Origin: Microbacterium sp. SLBN-154
GTDB lineage: Bacteria > Actinomycetota > Actinomycetes > Actinomycetales > Microbacteriaceae
Direction of reading: 5' to 3'
NCBI RefSeq assembly: GCF_006715565.1
Contig: NZ_VFNL01000001.1
Location: 558,001-622,000, forward strand
DNA: 64,000 bases
Below the pieces are notes generated by a model. That model ran no database searches. It was not told where the DNA came from and saw only the letters and a program-made list of their open reading frames with translations. This document shows positions 43,586-52,932 of the stretch, piece after piece. The first letter of the stretch is position 1. Each line of letters begins with the position of its first letter. The position numbers were made by a program, and so were the translations under genes.

Positions 43586-44107
43586 TCACGGAGACGTGGT
43601 CGCGGGACGGATGGCGGGTTCCAGCTGCCGGAAGAGCGCCCGGCTCGCGTTCTCGATCATAGCGAGCACCTGATCGAACATCGCGGGCCCCGCGTAGTAG
43701 GGGTCGGGCACGTCGACGCCGTCGGCCGCGGAGTCGAACGAGCGGAGCAGGGCGATCTTGTCGGCATCGGTGTCGGAGGGCGCCCAGCCGCGGAGGATCC
43801 GTTCGTGACTGCGGTCCAGGGCGACGATGAGGTCGGTGCGCTCGAAGTCGGACTGCGTGAACTGGCGCGCCCGGTGGCGGGAACCGTCGTAGCCGCGGCG
43901 CTCCAGCGCCGCCAGCGTCCGCTCGTCGGCACGCTCGCCCACGTGCCAGTCGCCGGTGCCGGCGCTCGTGGAGACGACCCGCGCGGCGAGCCCGGCGTGG
44001 TCGGCGAGAGCTCGGAACACCACGTCGGCCATGGGGGAACGGCAGATGTTCCCGGTGCACACGAACACGACGCGGAACGGCGCAGCAGGCGAGGCGCTCG
44101 CGGACAT
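43586..44107 (-). CDS. Low-molecular-weight protein tyrosine phosphatase
   Basis: The 173-residue enzyme has the P-loop VCTGNICRS with nucleophile Cys17 and Arg23, and the general-acid Asp in VPDPYYAGP. It dephosphorylates tyrosine or small arsenate-like substrates in bacteria. ATG at 44107 is chosen; an in-frame ATG at 44116 is an equal alternative. It precedes purB on the same strand. Confidence 0.9.
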   Translation of the reverse strand: MSASASPAAPFRVVFVCTGNICRSPMADVVFRALADHAGLAARVVSTSAGTGDWHVGERADERTLAALERRGYDGSRHRARQFTQSDFERTDLIVALDRSHERILRGWAPSDTDADKIALLRSFDSAADGVDVPDPYYAGPAMFDQVLAMIENASRALFRQLEPAIRPATTSP

Positions 44108-44242
44108 GAATTCCATTCTGGGGGTGAAGACGCGGCGTGCAAGGGCGTCGACCGTTCCTGCACAGCCCGGCGTTCGGCGCCATCCCCTCACAGATCGCCG
44201 CCCCCGCCCCCGCGGGGACAGCCGGACCTCGATCATCGTCCC

Positions 44243-44533
44243 ATGCTCTCCACCGCCGCCTGCTCTCCCGGTGCCGAGGCGAGTGCGGTCGCGCTCGCCG
44301 CCGTCGTCCGCGAGCTGCGCTCGGTCGCGTTCGCGCTCGCCGACGCGACGATCACCGCCCGCTCCCTCGATCACGCCACCGGCTGGCGCGCCCGGGCCGC
44401 CGAGGCCTTCCACGACAAGGCCGCACGGTGGGCGGGGGATGTCTCAGGGCTCACCTGCCAGCTCGAGACGGTCATCTTCGAGGCGCAGTGCGCCGGTGAC
44501 CGGGCAGCGTCGATGGCGGAGGGATGCTGGTGA
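44243..44533 (+). CDS. WXG100-like small protein
   Basis: The 96-residue all-helical protein has the WXG-like turn region HATGWRARAAEAFHDKAARWAGDV between two helices, as in ESX-type secreted proteins, although WRA replaces the strict WXG. It has no signal peptide. Its stop is inside the start region of the downstream alpha/beta hydrolase gene (GTGA overlap at 44530). Secretion through a type VII system is inference; no ESX core genes are in the window. Confidence 0.6.
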   Translation: MLSTAACSPGAEASAVALAAVVRELRSVAFALADATITARSLDHATGWRARAAEAFHDKAARWAGDVSGLTCQLETVIFEAQCAGDRAASMAEGCW

Positions 44534-45912
44534 GCGATGGCCTCGAGATCCGCGGAGGCGGCGCGGTCTCGGTCGACACCGAGTCCCTCCGCGAGGCGGC
44601 GGGACGCTTCGATCGGATGATCGACGACCTCGACGTGCTGCAGCGCCGCTTCGGGGCCGCTCGTGCCGAACTCGCCGACGAACGACGCTTCGGGTGGGCG
44701 GCGGCCGGGGCGGCGAGCGTCTTCGCCCACGATCTCGACGCCGCGATCGTGCAGGCGGCGCAGATCGCCGGCGACCTCCGCCATGCCGCCGCCGTCTACG
44801 AGTTGGTCGAGCTGGACGCCGAGCACGCCGCCCTGTCGGCGCGCGGCGACGGTGCGGGGCTGGCCGCCGTCGAACTCCGACGCGCCGAGCTGCTGCGACT
44901 GTTCCCCGGCGCCGATGGTGAGGCGTTCATCGCCCGCTTCGACAGGGCGGTGCTGTGGCCGAGCTTTCTCGTGCGTCAGGCGACCGAGACCGGAAGCGAC
45001 CTCGGGGGCATCTTCAGCGAGTTCGGCGCCGCGATCGGGGGCGTCGCGCTCGGCGGTGCCACGCTCGGCACCGCCGCGATCTTCGGTGTCGGCGGGTGGG
45101 GACGTCTCTCGCGTGACGCGCGCCTCGACGGTGAGCCGTCGGCGGTGGTTCTGCGGTCGACGCCTCCGCCGCCGCGGGTGACCACGGCGCCCCCCGACCT
45201 GGCGTCAGCCGCATCTCGGATGCCGGGAGCGGGTGAGGCGCGGGTTCGCGTGGAGAAGTACACGATGCCCGACGGCACCGAGCAGTTCGCGGTGTACATC
45301 GCCGGCACGCAGTCGCTCGGTGTCGGGGGCGAGGATCCCTGGGATGTGCAGTCCAACGCCGAGCTGTACACCGGCAGCCGCTCGGCGTCGTACGAGGCGA
45401 CCCTCGCCGCCCTCGAGGCGGCGGGCGCGAAGCCCGGCGACACCGTTCACGCCTTCGGTCATTCGCAGGGAGCGATGATCGCGGCGCACCTGGCGCTGGA
45501 AGGGCCGTACGACATGGCCACGATGGTCTCGTTCGGATCCCCCGTCGAGGCCGACGTGGGCGCGGACACGTTGGCCGTCGCGATCCGTCATTCCGACGAC
45601 CCCGTCGCGGTGCTCGCCGGGGGCGGGCACGAAACCGCCGTCGGCGCGCCGGGCAGCTTCACCGCCGAGCGCGAGGCCCACGCCGATTCCGGACTGGTGG
45701 ATGCGACGGTGCCGGCGCACTCGATGCGCAGCTATGCCGAGAGCGCGGCCCTCGTCGACACGTCGGGCGATCCGAGGGTCGCCACCGTGCACGAGGTGTT
45801 CGCACGGCTCGGCCAGGCGGAGGCCGTCGCCGTCACCGAGTACGCGGCGGCGCGCCCGCAGCCGGCGGCTGCCGAGCGGCTCAGTCCTCGCGGCGGCGAG
45901 GACGCAGGATGA
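44530..45912 (+). CDS. Alpha/beta hydrolase with ESX-like N-terminal region
   Basis: The 460-residue protein has an N-terminal helical region (about 1-130) with GWAAAGAASVFAHDLDAAIVQAAQIAG, resembling WXG100-type effectors, and a hydrolase domain with nucleophile Ser in AFGHSQGAMIAAHLALEG (about residue 317). Asp and His of the triad are probably DPVAV and a later His. GTG 44530 follows GGAGGG with 6-nt spacing. It looks like a secreted lipase or esterase translated with a helper. Ends within the convergent holin-like gene. Confidence 0.82.
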   Translation: MSDGLEIRGGGAVSVDTESLREAAGRFDRMIDDLDVLQRRFGAARAELADERRFGWAAAGAASVFAHDLDAAIVQAAQIAGDLRHAAAVYELVELDAEHAALSARGDGAGLAAVELRRAELLRLFPGADGEAFIARFDRAVLWPSFLVRQATETGSDLGGIFSEFGAAIGGVALGGATLGTAAIFGVGGWGRLSRDARLDGEPSAVVLRSTPPPPRVTTAPPDLASAASRMPGAGEARVRVEKYTMPDGTEQFAVYIAGTQSLGVGGEDPWDVQSNAELYTGSRSASYEATLAALEAAGAKPGDTVHAFGHSQGAMIAAHLALEGPYDMATMVSFGSPVEADVGADTLAVAIRHSDDPVAVLAGGGHETAVGAPGSFTAEREAHADSGLVDATVPAHSMRSYAESAALVDTSGDPRVATVHEVFARLGQAEAVAVTEYAAARPQPAAAERLSPRGGEDAG

Positions 45913-46279
45913 TGCCGGCGATCCAGTTGATCACCGAGATGATGAGCGCGGCGATGATGCCGCCCCACCAGAACTCCTCGACGCGCAGACCGAAGCTCCA
46001 CCACTGGGTGAACCACGCGGTCAGCCACAGCAGGAACGCGTTGATGAGCAGCCCGATCAGGCCGAGGGTGAGGATGTACAGCGGAAAGGCCAGCACCTTG
46101 ATGACCGTTCCGATGATCGTGTTCACGAGCGCGAAGATGGCCGCCACGAGCAGGAGGGTGAGGACCAGCTGCAGCGTCTCTCCCGGCGCGAACGGGATGA
46201 CGAAGACCTGGAGTGCGGGGATGAGGGTGACGACCCAGATCGCGAACGCGTTCACGACCACGCGGATGAGGAAGCCCAT
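45881..46279 (-). CDS. Phage holin family (4 TMS) membrane protein
   Basis: The 132-residue protein has four transmembrane segments: VVVNAFAIWVVTLIPAL, LVLTLLLVAAIFALVNTIIG, ILTLGLIGLLINAFLLWLTAWF, and GIIAALIISVINWIAGII, ending RPRRRED. This is the common actinobacterial mycobacterial-4TMS/phage-holin family, usually chromosomal and not part of a prophage. It overlaps the hydrolase gene by 32 bp tail to tail. Confidence 0.9.
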   Translation of the reverse strand: MGFLIRVVVNAFAIWVVTLIPALQVFVIPFAPGETLQLVLTLLLVAAIFALVNTIIGTVIKVLAFPLYILTLGLIGLLINAFLLWLTAWFTQWWSFGLRVEEFWWGGIIAALIISVINWIAGIILRPRRRED

Positions 46280-46400
46280 GCGGTGAGTGTGCCACGCCGC
46301 ACCGGTGCCCGCGAGACCTTGACGCGTGCCGCGATGCCCTCCGTCCGCCGGTACCGCCATCCCCATGGCCCGGGCGTCATCCCGCCGTAGACTCGGTGCT

Positions 46401-47528
46401 GTGAGCGACGCTGCAGACATCCCGGTTCGCGTGCGCCCCGGCATCGCCTCCCTGCCGCCGTACAAGCAGGGCACGCAGGCGGGGCCCGACGCCTTCAAGC
46501 TCTCGAGCAACGAGAACCCGTTCGACCCGCTGCCGGGGGTTCTCGAGGCGGTGCGGTCGGCCAGCGCCTTCAACCGGTATCCGGATGCCACGGCCACGCG
46601 CCTCCGCGAACGCCTGGCCGCTCGGTTCGACGTGACCCTCGACGAGGTGCACGTGGGTGCGGGAAGCGTCTCGATCCTCGCCCAGCTCGTGTTGGCCACC
46701 TCCGGGCCCGGTGACGAGGTCATCTACGCCTGGCGCTCGTTCGAGGCCTATCCGTGGCTGGCCGTGCTCGCCGGCGCCGCTCCCGTGCAGGTGCCGCTGA
46801 CCGCCGATGCGCGCCACGACCTCGATGCGATGGCCGACGCGATCACCGACCGCACCCGCGCGATCCTCGTCTGCAGCCCGAACAACCCCACCGGGCCCGT
46901 GGTCGGTCAGGACGAGTTCGATGCCTTCATGCGACGCGTGCCCTCCGACATCCTCGTGATCCTCGATGAGGCGTATGCCGAGTTCGTCACCGCCCCCGGT
47001 GCCGTCGACGGCCTCACCGTGCTCGGCAACCGCACGCGCGGCGGGGCGGAGCGGTCCAACGTCGTGGTGCTCCGCACGTTCTCCAAGGCGTTCGGTCTCG
47101 CCGCTCTCCGCGTCGGATACGCCATCGGGCACCCGCGCATCCTCGATGCCGCGCGCACGACGGCGATCCCGCTGTCGGTCACGGCGCATGCCGAGGCGGC
47201 GGCACTGGCGAGCCTCGACGCCGAGGACGAGCTCCTCCATCGCGTCCGGCACATCGCCGCCCGCCGCGACCGGCTGGCCGAGGCTCTCCGCGATGCCGGC
47301 TGGGCCGTTCCCGAGGCGCAGGGCAACTTCGTGTGGCTTCCCGCGCACGAGAACACCGTGGCCATCGCCGAGACGTTCGCCAAGGCCGGACTCATCGTCC
47401 GTCCGTTCGCCGGCGACGGCATCCGGATCTCGGTCGGTGAGGAAGAGTCTGTGGATCACGTCCTACGAATCGCGGCCTCCGTTGTGAGAGACCTCCCAGA
47501 AGCCCATCCGGGCCGGCGGCTAGCGTAG
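46401..47528 (+). CDS. hisC: HisC-like aminotransferase
   Basis: The 375-residue PLP aminotransferase of fold type I resembles histidinol-phosphate and aromatic aminotransferases: KLSSNENPFDPLP at the N-terminus, CSPNNPTGPV, PLP lysine in TFSKAFGLAALRVGYA, and GDGIRISVG near the end. It lies 4 bp upstream of a 2-oxo acid dehydrogenase operon and away from any his genes, so an aromatic or branched-chain aminotransferase role is as likely as histidine synthesis. GTG at 46401. Confidence 0.88.
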   Translation: MSDAADIPVRVRPGIASLPPYKQGTQAGPDAFKLSSNENPFDPLPGVLEAVRSASAFNRYPDATATRLRERLAARFDVTLDEVHVGAGSVSILAQLVLATSGPGDEVIYAWRSFEAYPWLAVLAGAAPVQVPLTADARHDLDAMADAITDRTRAILVCSPNNPTGPVVGQDEFDAFMRRVPSDILVILDEAYAEFVTAPGAVDGLTVLGNRTRGGAERSNVVVLRTFSKAFGLAALRVGYAIGHPRILDAARTTAIPLSVTAHAEAAALASLDAEDELLHRVRHIAARRDRLAEALRDAGWAVPEAQGNFVWLPAHENTVAIAETFAKAGLIVRPFAGDGIRISVGEEESVDHVLRIAASVVRDLPEAHPGRRLA

Positions 47529-47532
47529 AACG

Positions 47533-48708
47533 GTGACTCTGCACGCAGGCCCCGCCTCGTCTGACCCCGCCGCTTCGGGAGACCCGGTTCCCGACGCCCG
47601 TTTCGTCCGCATCCTCGATGCCGACGGCACGCTGTCACCGACGCCCGCGGCCGAGCCGTATCTCGCTGTCATCGACGCGCTGAGCGACGCCGAGCTCGAG
47701 GGGCTGTACCGCGACATGGCCGAGATCCGCGCCTTCGACGTGCAGGCGACGAACCTGCAGCGCCAGGGTCAGCTCGCCCTCTGGCCGCCGAGCTTCGGTC
47801 AGGAGGCCGCCCAGGTCGGCTCCGCCCGCGCCGCGCGCGCCCAGGACCACGTCTTCCCGTCCTACCGTGAGCACGTGGTCGCCCGCATCCGCGGCGTCGA
47901 CCCGGTCGACATCATCCGCCTCATGCGCGGACTCACCCACGGCGGCTGGGATCCGACCGATCCACGCAACGGCAACACGCACATCTACACGCTGGTGCTC
48001 GGCGCGCAGACGCTGCACGCCACCGGACTCGCGATGGGACTCGTCTTCGATGGTCGCAGCGGCACCGGCGATCTCGAGCGCGACGAGGCGGTGATCGTCT
48101 ACTACGGCGACGGGGCCTCCAGTCAGGGGGATGTGCACGAAGCGATGGTCTTCGCCGCCAGCTACCAGACGCCCGAGGTGTTCTTCCTGCAGAACAACCA
48201 GTGGGCCATCTCCGTGCCGGTCTCGACGCAGTCGCGCTCGCCGCTGTACCGCCGCGGCGACGGCTACGGCATCCCCGCCATCCCGATCGACGGCAACGAC
48301 GTGCTCGCCGGCTACGCCGTGACCCGCGTCGCGCTCGACGAGGCGCGCACGGGTCAGGGACCCCGCGCGATCGAGGCGATCACCTACCGGATGGGCGCCC
48401 ACACCACCAGCGACGACCCGACGAAGTACCGCACCTCCGACGAGGAGCAGTCCTGGGCTCGGCGCGACCCGATCGCCCGCATGGCGACCTACCTGCGCTC
48501 GCGCGGCGCCTCCGATGCGTTCTTCGCCGATGTCGAAGCCTCGGCCCGGGCCCTCGCCGACGACACGCGCGTGCGCACGAACGCCCTCGGCGGCGTCCCG
48601 ACCGACCTCATGTTCGACCACGTGTACTCCGAGCCTCACCCGCTCATCGACGAGCAGCAGCGCTGGCTCGCCGACTACGAGGCGTCGTTCGAGGAGGGGA
48701 CGTCATGA
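47533..48708 (+). CDS. 2-oxo acid dehydrogenase E1 alpha subunit
   Basis: The 391-residue thiamine diphosphate enzyme has the ThDP motif GDGASSQGDVHEAMVFAASY...NNQWAIS and the E1alpha phosphorylation-loop-like YRMGAHTTSDDPTKYR. It decarboxylates pyruvate or a branched-chain 2-oxo acid and passes the acyl group to E2. GTG 47533 follows the aminotransferase stop by 4 bp. The pattern HTTSDDPTKYR is more often seen in branched-chain dehydrogenases. E3 is not in the window. Confidence 0.93.
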   Translation: MTLHAGPASSDPAASGDPVPDARFVRILDADGTLSPTPAAEPYLAVIDALSDAELEGLYRDMAEIRAFDVQATNLQRQGQLALWPPSFGQEAAQVGSARAARAQDHVFPSYREHVVARIRGVDPVDIIRLMRGLTHGGWDPTDPRNGNTHIYTLVLGAQTLHATGLAMGLVFDGRSGTGDLERDEAVIVYYGDGASSQGDVHEAMVFAASYQTPEVFFLQNNQWAISVPVSTQSRSPLYRRGDGYGIPAIPIDGNDVLAGYAVTRVALDEARTGQGPRAIEAITYRMGAHTTSDDPTKYRTSDEEQSWARRDPIARMATYLRSRGASDAFFADVEASARALADDTRVRTNALGGVPTDLMFDHVYSEPHPLIDEQQRWLADYEASFEEGTS

Positions 48709-49748
48709 CCACCGCTCAGCCGATCTCGACCCCCGCGCCCGAGCCCGCGGGCGACCCGGCCGACGCCGGCGTCATCCGCTCCCTTCCCCTGTCGAAGGCC
48801 CTCAATCTCGGGCTCCGCGCCGCCCTGGCCGGCAGTGACCGCGTGCTGCTGATGGGCGAGGACATCGGGCGCCTCGGCGGCGTCTTCCGGGTCACCGAGG
48901 GGCTGCAGGCCGAGTTCGGCGACCGCAGGGTGATCGACACGCCGCTGGCCGAGTCGGGCATCGTCGGCACGGCGATCGGACTCGCGATGGCGGGATTCCG
49001 CCCCGTGCTCGAGATCCAGTTCGACGGATTCGTCTTCCCCGCCTTCGACCAGATCACCTCGCAGCTGGCCAAGATCACGAATCGGCACGAGGGGGCTGTG
49101 CGGATGCCCATCGTCATCCGCATCCCCTACGGCGGTCACATCGGTGCGGTCGAGCACCATCAGGAGAGCCCCGAGGCCTACTTCACCCACACCCCCGGTC
49201 TGCGTGTGGTGAGCCCCTCGACCCCCAACGACGCCTACTGGATGATGCAGGAGGCGATCGCGTCGGACGACCCGGTCATCTTCCTCGAGCCCAAGAGCCG
49301 CTACTGGCAGAAGGGCGAGGTCGACACGCGCGCGCCCGCGCTGCCGCTCCACGCGTCGCGCCTCGTGCGCCGGGGAACCGACGTCACGCTCGTCGGCCAC
49401 GGCGCGATGGTGCACACGCTGCTGCAGGCCGCCGCGCTCGCCGAGTCGGAGGGCACCAGCTGCGAGGTCATCGACCTGCGGTCGCTCTCGCCCGTCGACT
49501 ACGGCCCGGTGCTCGACTCGGTGCGCCGCACCGGCCGGATGGTCTACGCGCAGGAGGCGCCCGGGTTCACCTCGCTCGGCAGCGAGGTCGCCGCCACCGT
49601 CATGGAGAAGGCGTTCTTCGCGTTGGAGTCGCCCGTCCTCCGGGTGTCGGGCTTCGACACCCCCTTCCCCCCGGCCAAGCTCGAGGGCACCTACCTCCCC
49701 GACGCCGACCGCATCCTCGAGGCCGTCGACCGCGCCCTCGCCTACTGA
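48705..49748 (+). CDS. 2-oxo acid dehydrogenase E1 beta subunit
   Basis: The 347-residue subunit completes the E1 heterotetramer: [39 protein letters not shown] at the start, [15 protein letters not shown], and [27 protein letters not shown] for ThDP and substrate binding. ATG in an ATGA overlap with the alpha gene, with GAGGAGGGG as ribosome site. A 22-residue Pro/Ala-rich head precedes the usual start. Confidence 0.95.
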   Translation: MTTAQPISTPAPEPAGDPADAGVIRSLPLSKALNLGLRAALAGSDRVLLMGEDIGRLGGVFRVTEGLQAEFGDRRVIDTPLAESGIVGTAIGLAMAGFRPVLEIQFDGFVFPAFDQITSQLAKITNRHEGAVRMPIVIRIPYGGHIGAVEHHQESPEAYFTHTPGLRVVSPSTPNDAYWMMQEAIASDDPVIFLEPKSRYWQKGEVDTRAPALPLHASRLVRRGTDVTLVGHGAMVHTLLQAAALAESEGTSCEVIDLRSLSPVDYGPVLDSVRRTGRMVYAQEAPGFTSLGSEVAATVMEKAFFALESPVLRVSGFDTPFPPAKLEGTYLPDADRILEAVDRALAY

Positions 49749-49756
49749 GGAGTCCC

Positions 49757-51151
49757 ATGAGCACCCAGACGTTCCTCCTCCCCGACGTCGGGGAGGGTCT
49801 GACCGAGGCCGAGATCGTGACGTGGCGGGTCGCCCCGGGCGACTCCGTTGCGGTCAACGACGTCATCGTCGAGATCGAGACCGCCAAGTCGCTCGTCGAG
49901 CTGCCCTCCCCGTTCGCGGGGCGCGTGGGCGAGCTCCTCGCCGACGAGGGGGCGACGGTGAACGTCGGCGCGCCGATCATCACGATCGACCCGGCGGATG
50001 CGGGGGCCCCGCCGGTGCCCCCCGTCACCGTCGGACAGAGCGAGCACGGCGAGCAGCGCGCGGAGTCGGAGGAGTCGGGCTCGGTGCTCGTCGGATACGG
50101 CTCGGCGGGCGCCGTCCAGTCGCGGCGCCGGAAGCCCGCCGAGCGTCCGGTCACCCAGTCGGTCGGCGTCGTCGCCAAGCCCCCGATCCGCAAGCTCGCC
50201 CGCGACCTCGGCGTCGACCTCGCCGCGGTGACCCCGAGCGGGGCGGCGGGGGAGGTCACCCGCGACGACGTGATGCGCCACGCCTCGCAGGCGAGTGTCT
50301 TCCGCAACATCCAGACCCCGGAGTGGGGCGACGTCCGCGAGGAGACCATCCCGGTCGACGGTGCGGGATCGCGCGCCGCCGAGCCGGCCGCAGCAGCGGC
50401 ATCCGATTCTTCGTCCTCCGGCCCGTCACGCGCGGCGACGGAGGACGACGGGCGCGAGGAGTCCATCCCCGTCCGGGGCGTGCGCAAGGCCGTGGCGAAC
50501 AGCATGGTGCGTACCGCCTACTCGGCGCCGCACGTGTCGGTGTGGACCGACGTCGACGCCACCCGCACGATGGAGCTCGTCAAGCGCCTGAAGGCCTCGC
50601 CCGACTTCGCCGACATCAAGGTCTCGCCGCTGCTCATCATGGCCCGTGCGGTGATCTGGGCGGTGCGGCGGACGCCGATGGTCAACGCCTCGTGGATCGA
50701 CGGCGAGGACGGCGCGCAGATCCGGCTGCACCACTACGTCAACCTCGGAATCGCCGCGGCGACCCCGCGCGGACTCCTCGTCCCGAACATCAAGGACGCG
50801 CAGGACCTGTCGATGCGCGACCTCGCTCGCGCCCTCGAGCGGCTGACCCTCACCGCGCGCGACGGGAAGACCACCCCCGCCGACCAGCAGGGGGGCACGA
50901 TCACGATCACCAACATCGGGGTGTTCGGGATGGATGCCGGCACCCCGATCATCAACGGCGGTGAAGCCGGCATCGTGGCGCTCGGCACGATCCGCCAGAA
51001 GCCGTGGGTGGTCGACGGCGAGGTGCGTCCGCGCTGGGTGACCACGGTCGCCGGGTCGTTCGACCACCGCGTGATCGACGGCGACGGGATGTCGCGCTTC
51101 ATCGCCGATGTCGCGTCGATCCTGGAGGAGCCCGCACTGCTGCTCGACTGA
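49757..51151 (+). CDS. Dihydrolipoamide acyltransferase (E2)
   Basis: The 464-residue E2 has one lipoyl domain with K44 ([15 protein letters not shown]), a peripheral-subunit-binding domain at about 141-174 ([31 protein letters not shown]), flexible linkers, and the catalytic domain ending in [11 protein letters not shown] with His437. One lipoyl domain and the E1alpha/E1beta/E2 gene order match branched-chain or acetoin/pyruvate complexes. Starts 8 bp after the E1 beta stop. Confidence 0.95.
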   Translation: MSTQTFLLPDVGEGLTEAEIVTWRVAPGDSVAVNDVIVEIETAKSLVELPSPFAGRVGELLADEGATVNVGAPIITIDPADAGAPPVPPVTVGQSEHGEQRAESEESGSVLVGYGSAGAVQSRRRKPAERPVTQSVGVVAKPPIRKLARDLGVDLAAVTPSGAAGEVTRDDVMRHASQASVFRNIQTPEWGDVREETIPVDGAGSRAAEPAAAAASDSSSSGPSRAATEDDGREESIPVRGVRKAVANSMVRTAYSAPHVSVWTDVDATRTMELVKRLKASPDFADIKVSPLLIMARAVIWAVRRTPMVNASWIDGEDGAQIRLHHYVNLGIAAATPRGLLVPNIKDAQDLSMRDLARALERLTLTARDGKTTPADQQGGTITITNIGVFGMDAGTPIINGGEAGIVALGTIRQKPWVVDGEVRPRWVTTVAGSFDHRVIDGDGMSRFIADVASILEEPALLLD

Positions 51152-51302
51152 GCTGCGCCCCCGCGCCCCTCTCTGCCCTCCTCTCAGCGGCCGGATGCTC
51201 TTTCGCCGGGAATGAGGAGGGTTGTCGAGAGGTGGGAAAACCCTCGGGAAGCGTCGGGTCTGCCCGGTGCCGCTGGCGGGCGCGCTCCGCCAGCGTGGAG
51301 TC

Positions 51303-52865
51303 ATGTCCGCCCTCCCTCCTCGCCCCGCCCGTCTCCGCCGTCTCCGCCGCCCGAAGGTCGTCATCGGCATCGTCGTCACCCTCGTCCTCTCGGCCGCAGG
51401 CGTGGGTACCGCCTTCGCCACCGGCATCGGCAACGCCCCGGCCGTCGACACGGTCGGCGCCGTCGACTTCGACACGCCCCTGGCGATCCCCGAGCTCCTC
51501 GAGCCCGTCATCGATCCGGACGGCACCAAGGTGTTCGCGCTCGATGCCCGAGCCGGGTCCACGGCGTTCGTCGACGGACGGGAGACCCCCACCTGGGGCT
51601 TCAACGGGTCCTACCTCGGGCCCACCATCCGCGCAGCGCAGAACGACCGCGTGCGCATCGACGTCACGAACGGACTGGATGAGACGACGAGCGTCCACTG
51701 GCATGGGATGCGGCTGTCGGGTGAGATGGACGGCGGCGTGCACCAGCCGATCGACCCCGGCGGCACCTGGTCTCCGCAGTGGACGATCGACCAGGAGGCC
51801 GCCACGCTCTGGTACCACCCGCACCCGCACGGGGCGACCGAGGAGCACGTGCGGCGGGGGCTCGCCGGGCTGTTCCTGATCGACGACGCGCATTCGGCGG
51901 GTCTGCCGCTCCCGGCCGAGTACGGGGTCGACGACATCCCCGTCATCGTGCAGGACGTCGCGCTCGACGCCGAGACCGGCGCGCTCGGTCAGCGCGACGG
52001 CGGATCGTCGGGACATCTCGGCGACGAGATCCTCGTGAACGGGACGCTCGCGCCGTACCTGGCGGTGGCGACGGACGTGGTGCGGCTGCGCCTCGTCAAC
52101 GCGTCGACCGCGCGCGTGTACGCCTTCGGATTCGATGACGGACGGGCCTTCTCGCACATCGCCACCGACGGCGGGCTGCTCCCTGCGCCCCGGGAGACCG
52201 AGCGCCTGCAGCTCTCGCCCGGGGAGCGGGCGGAGATCCTCGTGCGGATGACGCCGGGCGAGACCACCGTACTGCGAAGCGAGAGCCCCGACCTCGGCGG
52301 CGTCCTCCCGGTCTTCGGGGGCGGCAACGGCGGCGCCGACCGCTTCGATGTTCTGCAGCTGCGCGCCGCCGACGACCTGGAGAGCCGCGGGACTATTCCG
52401 CCCGTGCTCGCGCCGGCTGACCCGCTCGATGCCGCCGATGCGGTCATGACGCGGGAGTGGGTGCTCGACGGCACCGCGATCAACGGTCAGGCGATGTCGA
52501 TGGAGCGGATCGACGCGGTCGTGGAGCGCGGCACGGTCGAACGCTGGCGGGTACGGAACGACATGTCCTACCCCCACAACTTCCACGTGCACGGTGTCCA
52601 CTTCGAGGTCACGCGGTACGGCGGCGACGATCCGCCCGCAGCCGTTGCGGGCCCCAAAGACACTCTGTACCTCCCGCCCGGGGTCGAGGTGGAGATGGTG
52701 CTCCGTTTCGACCACGCCGACGCGAGTCATCCGCTCATGCTCCACTGCCATCTGCTGCGGCACGAAGACGCGGGCATGATGGCGCAGTTCCTGGTGGTGG
52801 GGCCGGGTTCCGACACCGCGGTCACGACCCTTCCGCCTGACGCGACCGCCGGACACCGCCACTGA
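51303..52865 (+). CDS. Multicopper oxidase (CueO/FtsP-like)
   Basis: The 520-residue exported oxidase has a basic N-terminus and one hydrophobic helix (about 17-40). Copper sites are visible: HWHG (H132, H134), HPHPHG (H172, H174, H176), HNFHVHGVHF and the type-1/2/3 end motif HCHLLRHEDAGMM. It should oxidise Cu(I) or phenolic compounds outside the cell. ATG at 51303 is preferred; the frame opens earlier (51222) in a proline-poor, less typical stretch. A perfect 19-bp hairpin follows. Confidence 0.93.
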   Translation: MSALPPRPARLRRLRRPKVVIGIVVTLVLSAAGVGTAFATGIGNAPAVDTVGAVDFDTPLAIPELLEPVIDPDGTKVFALDARAGSTAFVDGRETPTWGFNGSYLGPTIRAAQNDRVRIDVTNGLDETTSVHWHGMRLSGEMDGGVHQPIDPGGTWSPQWTIDQEAATLWYHPHPHGATEEHVRRGLAGLFLIDDAHSAGLPLPAEYGVDDIPVIVQDVALDAETGALGQRDGGSSGHLGDEILVNGTLAPYLAVATDVVRLRLVNASTARVYAFGFDDGRAFSHIATDGGLLPAPRETERLQLSPGERAEILVRMTPGETTVLRSESPDLGGVLPVFGGGNGGADRFDVLQLRAADDLESRGTIPPVLAPADPLDAADAVMTREWVLDGTAINGQAMSMERIDAVVERGTVERWRVRNDMSYPHNFHVHGVHFEVTRYGGDDPPAAVAGPKDTLYLPPGVEVEMVLRFDHADASHPLMLHCHLLRHEDAGMMAQFLVVGPGSDTAVTTLPPDATAGHRH

Positions 52866-52879
52866 CCCGACCGGTCGTG

Positions 52880-52926
52880 CGAACGCGCACGCCCCCCGCC
52901 GAGGCGACGGGGGGCGTGCGCGTTCG
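52880..52926. terminator. Perfect 19-bp stem terminator between convergent genes
   Basis: CGAACGCGCACGCCCCCCG (52880-52898) is exactly complementary to 52908-52926 around a 9-nt loop. It lies between the stops of the multicopper oxidase and aztD genes, which converge. It has no flanking T-run but its stability makes a bidirectional termination role likely. Confidence 0.75.
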
Positions 52927-52932
52927 TCGATG

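Noticed and set aside
45881..46279. Prophage remnant because of a holin-family protein
   Set aside because: No lysin, capsid, integrase or att site is nearby; this membrane family is common on actinobacterial chromosomes.
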